A DNA stretch of 45,491 nucleotides from a bacterium DOLZORAL124_38_8 (lineage in GTDB: Bacteria > Patescibacteriota > Gracilibacteria > UBA4473), in NCBI GenBank assembly GCA_002747745.1, contig PDQG01000010.1, positions 1 to 45,491 on the forward strand. The letters are read 5' to 3'. The position numbers and the translations under genes were made by a program. Of the stretch, positions 43,426 through 45,491 are shown one piece after another (the first letter of the stretch is position 1; the number at the start of each line of letters is the position of its first letter). A model generated the notes under the pieces. It ran no database searches and was not told the origin of the DNA. It was given only the letters and a program-made list of their open reading frames with translations.

Positions 43426-44907
43426 ATGTTAATAACATTTTTATCATCAAGCGCCATTTTTGGCCAAACATCGATCATAATCTTAGTAATTATGTTTCTT
43501 GCTATTGCATTTGTAGCTTTAGAAGAAAAGTTACACATAAACAAAGAAGTTCCGGTCTTGATAGCTGGAGGAATTGGAATGATTCTATTCTTTGTTAAAG
43601 CTCCAGAGATATACTCAGACCTAAGTCAAATTCCTGGATGGGTAGCTGGATTTGCGGAATCATTTGGAATACACGGACACTCCGAAGCTGAAACATTACA
43701 ATATGGATATGCATTTGGAAGATTCTTACATCAATTATTCGTAATCGGTGGATTAGTTTTATTTTTATTAATGCTACTTAAATGTGTTGCTATTGCTAGT
43801 AAACATGGCGCCATCAAAGTTGTAATGGACAAAATAGGGTTAATCGATTTTAAACTGTTTAATTTTAGAGTTACATCTAAAAATATTCAGGTTTTACTAA
43901 TAATAATTGGGGGCCTTTCTTTTATTTTTTCTGCACTTTTAGATAATGGTGCAACGGCGATTATAATGACAATCGCCTTAGCGTTATTAATAAAGGATTT
44001 TAAACTTTATTTGCAATTACTAGGTTACTCCGTAATTGCGAATAATGCTGGAGGGGCTTGGTCTGTTGTTGGAGATGGAACTTCTGTCGAGTTATGGGTT
44101 GGAGGTAAAGTCTCACCAGTAGGTTTAGCTGAAGGGGTTTTTCTGTTTTCACTAATGGCATTTATTATAGCACACCTATGGTACGCAATAAAACTAAAAA
44201 ATTACAAAGAAATAGAGTTCGGAAGTAATTACGAAGTAGAAAATGACAATTTTGAATACATAGAAAAACACCAATGGATAATGTTTTTTTCTTTAATTGG
44301 GGGAATATTATTTATTCCTTTAGGAAAAATACTCTTCCATGCTTGGTTTCCAGCAGCCCATATTCCACCATTCTTATTCGCAATGATATCACTGGGTATA
44401 ATATGGTTAATTTCTGAAAAACTTGATCACACAAGAGATAGTTCTGTTGGCCATACTAGAACCGCAGCAAGTGCTGTTGAGCATATCGAAACTCCAATTC
44501 TTTCTTTCTTCATGGGACTATTAGTAATAGTAGGAGCCGCCGAAGAATCTGGAGGATTAGCATGGATAGCCCATAAATTAGAATTGCTGGGATTAAGCAA
44601 ACCAGTTTGTGTATTCATTGAAGCTCCACTTTCAGCCATCATAGATAACGTAGCGATGGTTGCCGTAAACATGGGAATGTATGCAGGAGTACCTCAAGAT
44701 CACCCTTTATGGTTTTTTGTAGCTTTATCTATGGGAATATTTGGTTCGATGATTGTATTTGGGTCTTTAGCTGGAGTCGCAACTATGGCAATGAAACAAA
44801 CGCGAGGAAAGCTGACTTTTGGCTGGTGGAATACAAATGTATTACCTCCAGCATTATTAAGTAGCTTTATTCCGACCTTAGTAATGTATATATATTACTT
44901 TGGTTAA
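43426..44907 (+). CDS. nhaD: NhaD-type sodium/proton antiporter
   Basis: An ion-transporter-superfamily antiporter that exchanges Na+ (or Li+) for H+ across the membrane. The 493 residues form about 12 helices. NhaD hallmarks: ALEEKLHINKEVPVLIAGGIGMILFF near the N-terminus, FSALLDNGATAIIMTIALALLIKD, VIANNAGGAWSVVGDGTSVELWVGGKVSP, and the C-terminal LSAIIDNVAMVAVNMGMY with its partner FGSLAGVATMAMKQ. The start at 43426 lies beyond the structured leader; in-frame upstream codons belong to the RNA. It points to sodium homeostasis, possibly with leader-controlled expression. Confidence 0.93.
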   Translation: MLITFLSSSAIFGQTSIIILVIMFLAIAFVALEEKLHINKEVPVLIAGGIGMILFFVKAPEIYSDLSQIPGWVAGFAESFGIHGHSEAETLQYGYAFGRFLHQLFVIGGLVLFLLMLLKCVAIASKHGAIKVVMDKIGLIDFKLFNFRVTSKNIQVLLIIIGGLSFIFSALLDNGATAIIMTIALALLIKDFKLYLQLLGYSVIANNAGGAWSVVGDGTSVELWVGGKVSPVGLAEGVFLFSLMAFIIAHLWYAIKLKNYKEIEFGSNYEVENDNFEYIEKHQWIMFFSLIGGILFIPLGKILFHAWFPAAHIPPFLFAMISLGIIWLISEKLDHTRDSSVGHTRTAASAVEHIETPILSFFMGLLVIVGAAEESGGLAWIAHKLELLGLSKPVCVFIEAPLSAIIDNVAMVAVNMGMYAGVPQDHPLWFFVALSMGIFGSMIVFGSLAGVATMAMKQTRGKLTFGWWNTNVLPPALLSSFIPTLVMYIYYFG

Positions 44908-44980
44908 TCGTCTAACAAAGGCAAAAAAACAGATATAATCTGTTTCGCTTTTAATTAAGACGAGAAGATTTATTTTCAAA

Positions 44981-45011
44981 AAAACTGGTACAGCAATGTA
45001 CTGGTTTTTTT
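44981..45011 (+). terminator. Terminator after nhaD
   Basis: Arms AACTGGTACA and TGTACTGGTT (two G-U pairs) around GCAA, A-run before and T-run after. Confidence 0.75.
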
Positions 45012-45053
45012 CTTGTTCAGTCAATAAACTAATAATCTTCCAAATATCTTTAA

Positions 45054-45179
45054 CACCTCGTCCAAAGTGTGTGCAAAAAATGACGAGGTCTGTTTATAAG
45101 TTTACACCAAACCCTCATTCCCGCGTAGGCGGGAATCTCTTAAAAACTGTTTTTGGATTCTGGACCAGCCAGAATGACC
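45054..45179 (-). repeat. Composite dispersed repeat, copy B
   Basis: Inverted relative to copy A: CCTCGTC ... GACGAGG hairpin (45056-45088), CCCGCGTAGGCGGG hairpin (45119-45132), and ATTCTGGACCAGCCAGAAT hairpin. Directly followed by a diverged TGAGCG...GAGCCGAAG element. Confidence 0.85.
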
Positions 45180-45189
45180 AATACTTTCA

Positions 45190-45228
45190 CTATTGCTGAG
45201 CGAACAACGTGAGCCGAAGCATCTTCCG
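45190..45228. repeat. TGAGCG...GAGCCGAAGCATCTTC element, copy 3
   Basis: CTATTGCTGAGCGAACAACG, then TGAGCCGAAGCATCTTCC, matching the cores at 42197 and 42354. From here to 45359 I see no gene. Confidence 0.75.
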
Positions 45229-45359
45229 ATTTTTTGTAAAACTTTTTCCTTATACCCCCTCTGAGTCTCCCCTTAAAAAAGGGTTAGGAGAGATTGAACA
45301 TTAAAAACCCACTATTCAAGCCGTTTTTTAGTGGCTTTGTAAAAAAGTATGAAAAAGTT

Positions 45360-45388
45360 TTGACAAGGGAGTGAAGTTTTTATATAAT
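45360..45388 (+). promoter_or_regulatory. Perfect consensus promoter at the right edge
   Basis: TTGACA (45360-45365), 17-bp spacer, TATAAT (45383-45388), the only full-consensus promoter found. No gene of coding size begins before the edge. Downstream, TTGCG/CGCAA forms a small hairpin and GATCTTTCAAAT near 45473 resembles a boxA antitermination site, so a stable RNA operon beyond the edge is a possibility. Confidence 0.6.
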
Positions 45389-45491
45389 GACATGAACAGT
45401 TCGAAAAAGAGGTTGCGATGACGCAAAGGCGAATAATTCCTTCCTTCTCTAGTAGAACTTGTTCCCCTCTTAGATCTTTCAAATCAACAGA

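Overview
The window is an AT-rich, gene-dense bacterial chromosome segment with almost exclusively housekeeping and small hypothetical genes. Short intergenic gaps, ThrS without a TGS domain, a lone VirD4-like ATPase, prepilin and lipoprotein genes, and the lack of recognisable Shine-Dalgarno sequences point to a Candidate Phyla Radiation (Patescibacteria) genome. All 39 complete genes I can delimit end in TAA (27) or TAG (12) and none in TGA, yet no gene has an in-frame TGA. This would fit a lineage near the Gracilibacteria/Absconditabacteria, where UGA is reassigned; the exact phylum is an inference.

Layout. 1-1062: truncated NlpC/P60-like cysteine hydrolase (-). 1354-4152: HU, an acidic disordered protein (-), pheS. 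4263-6060: rpmH-rnpA-yidC. 6236-9171: lipoprotein, malic enzyme, fpg. 9220-14606 (-): accessory block of DUF4300, HTH/DUF2975 pair, membrane protein and a 959-aa lipoprotein, several of them Firmicutes-like. 14730-16628: thrS behind a threonine-rich leader peptide and attenuator. 16778-21006: ABC-F ATPase, DUF2238, MarC and two hypotheticals. 21157-26073: secD (with a parvulin domain inserted), secF, a fibronectin-III surface protein, an rRNA pseudouridine synthase. 26057-26635 (-): a prepilin gene whose start codon is separated from its body by a pentanucleotide repeat. 26773-32272: fusA, glnA, guaA. 32332-33717 (-): adk-map. 33846-37377: holB, mutS. 37561-41492: hypotheticals, a lipoprotein and the VirD4-like ATPase. 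41500-42483: hairpin repeats around a GIY-YIG nuclease gene. 42951-44907: nhaD behind a long structured leader. 45054-45491: more repeats, then a perfect consensus promoter at the right edge that probably serves a gene beyond the window.

Functionally, SecDF, YidC and the SecD-borne prolyl isomerase form an export and membrane-insertion set for the many lipoproteins, the pilin and the surface protein. GlnA, GuaA, Adk and malic enzyme cover central nitrogen, nucleotide and carbon steps. MutS and Fpg cover DNA repair. NhaD and MarC are envelope transport and membrane functions.

The most notable items are the prepilin gene that looks phase-variable and is out of frame here, the complete threonine attenuator, the SecD-PpiC fusion, the absence of TGA stops, the structured nhaD leader, and a family of dispersed hairpin repeats with compensatory stem changes near a GIY-YIG nuclease.
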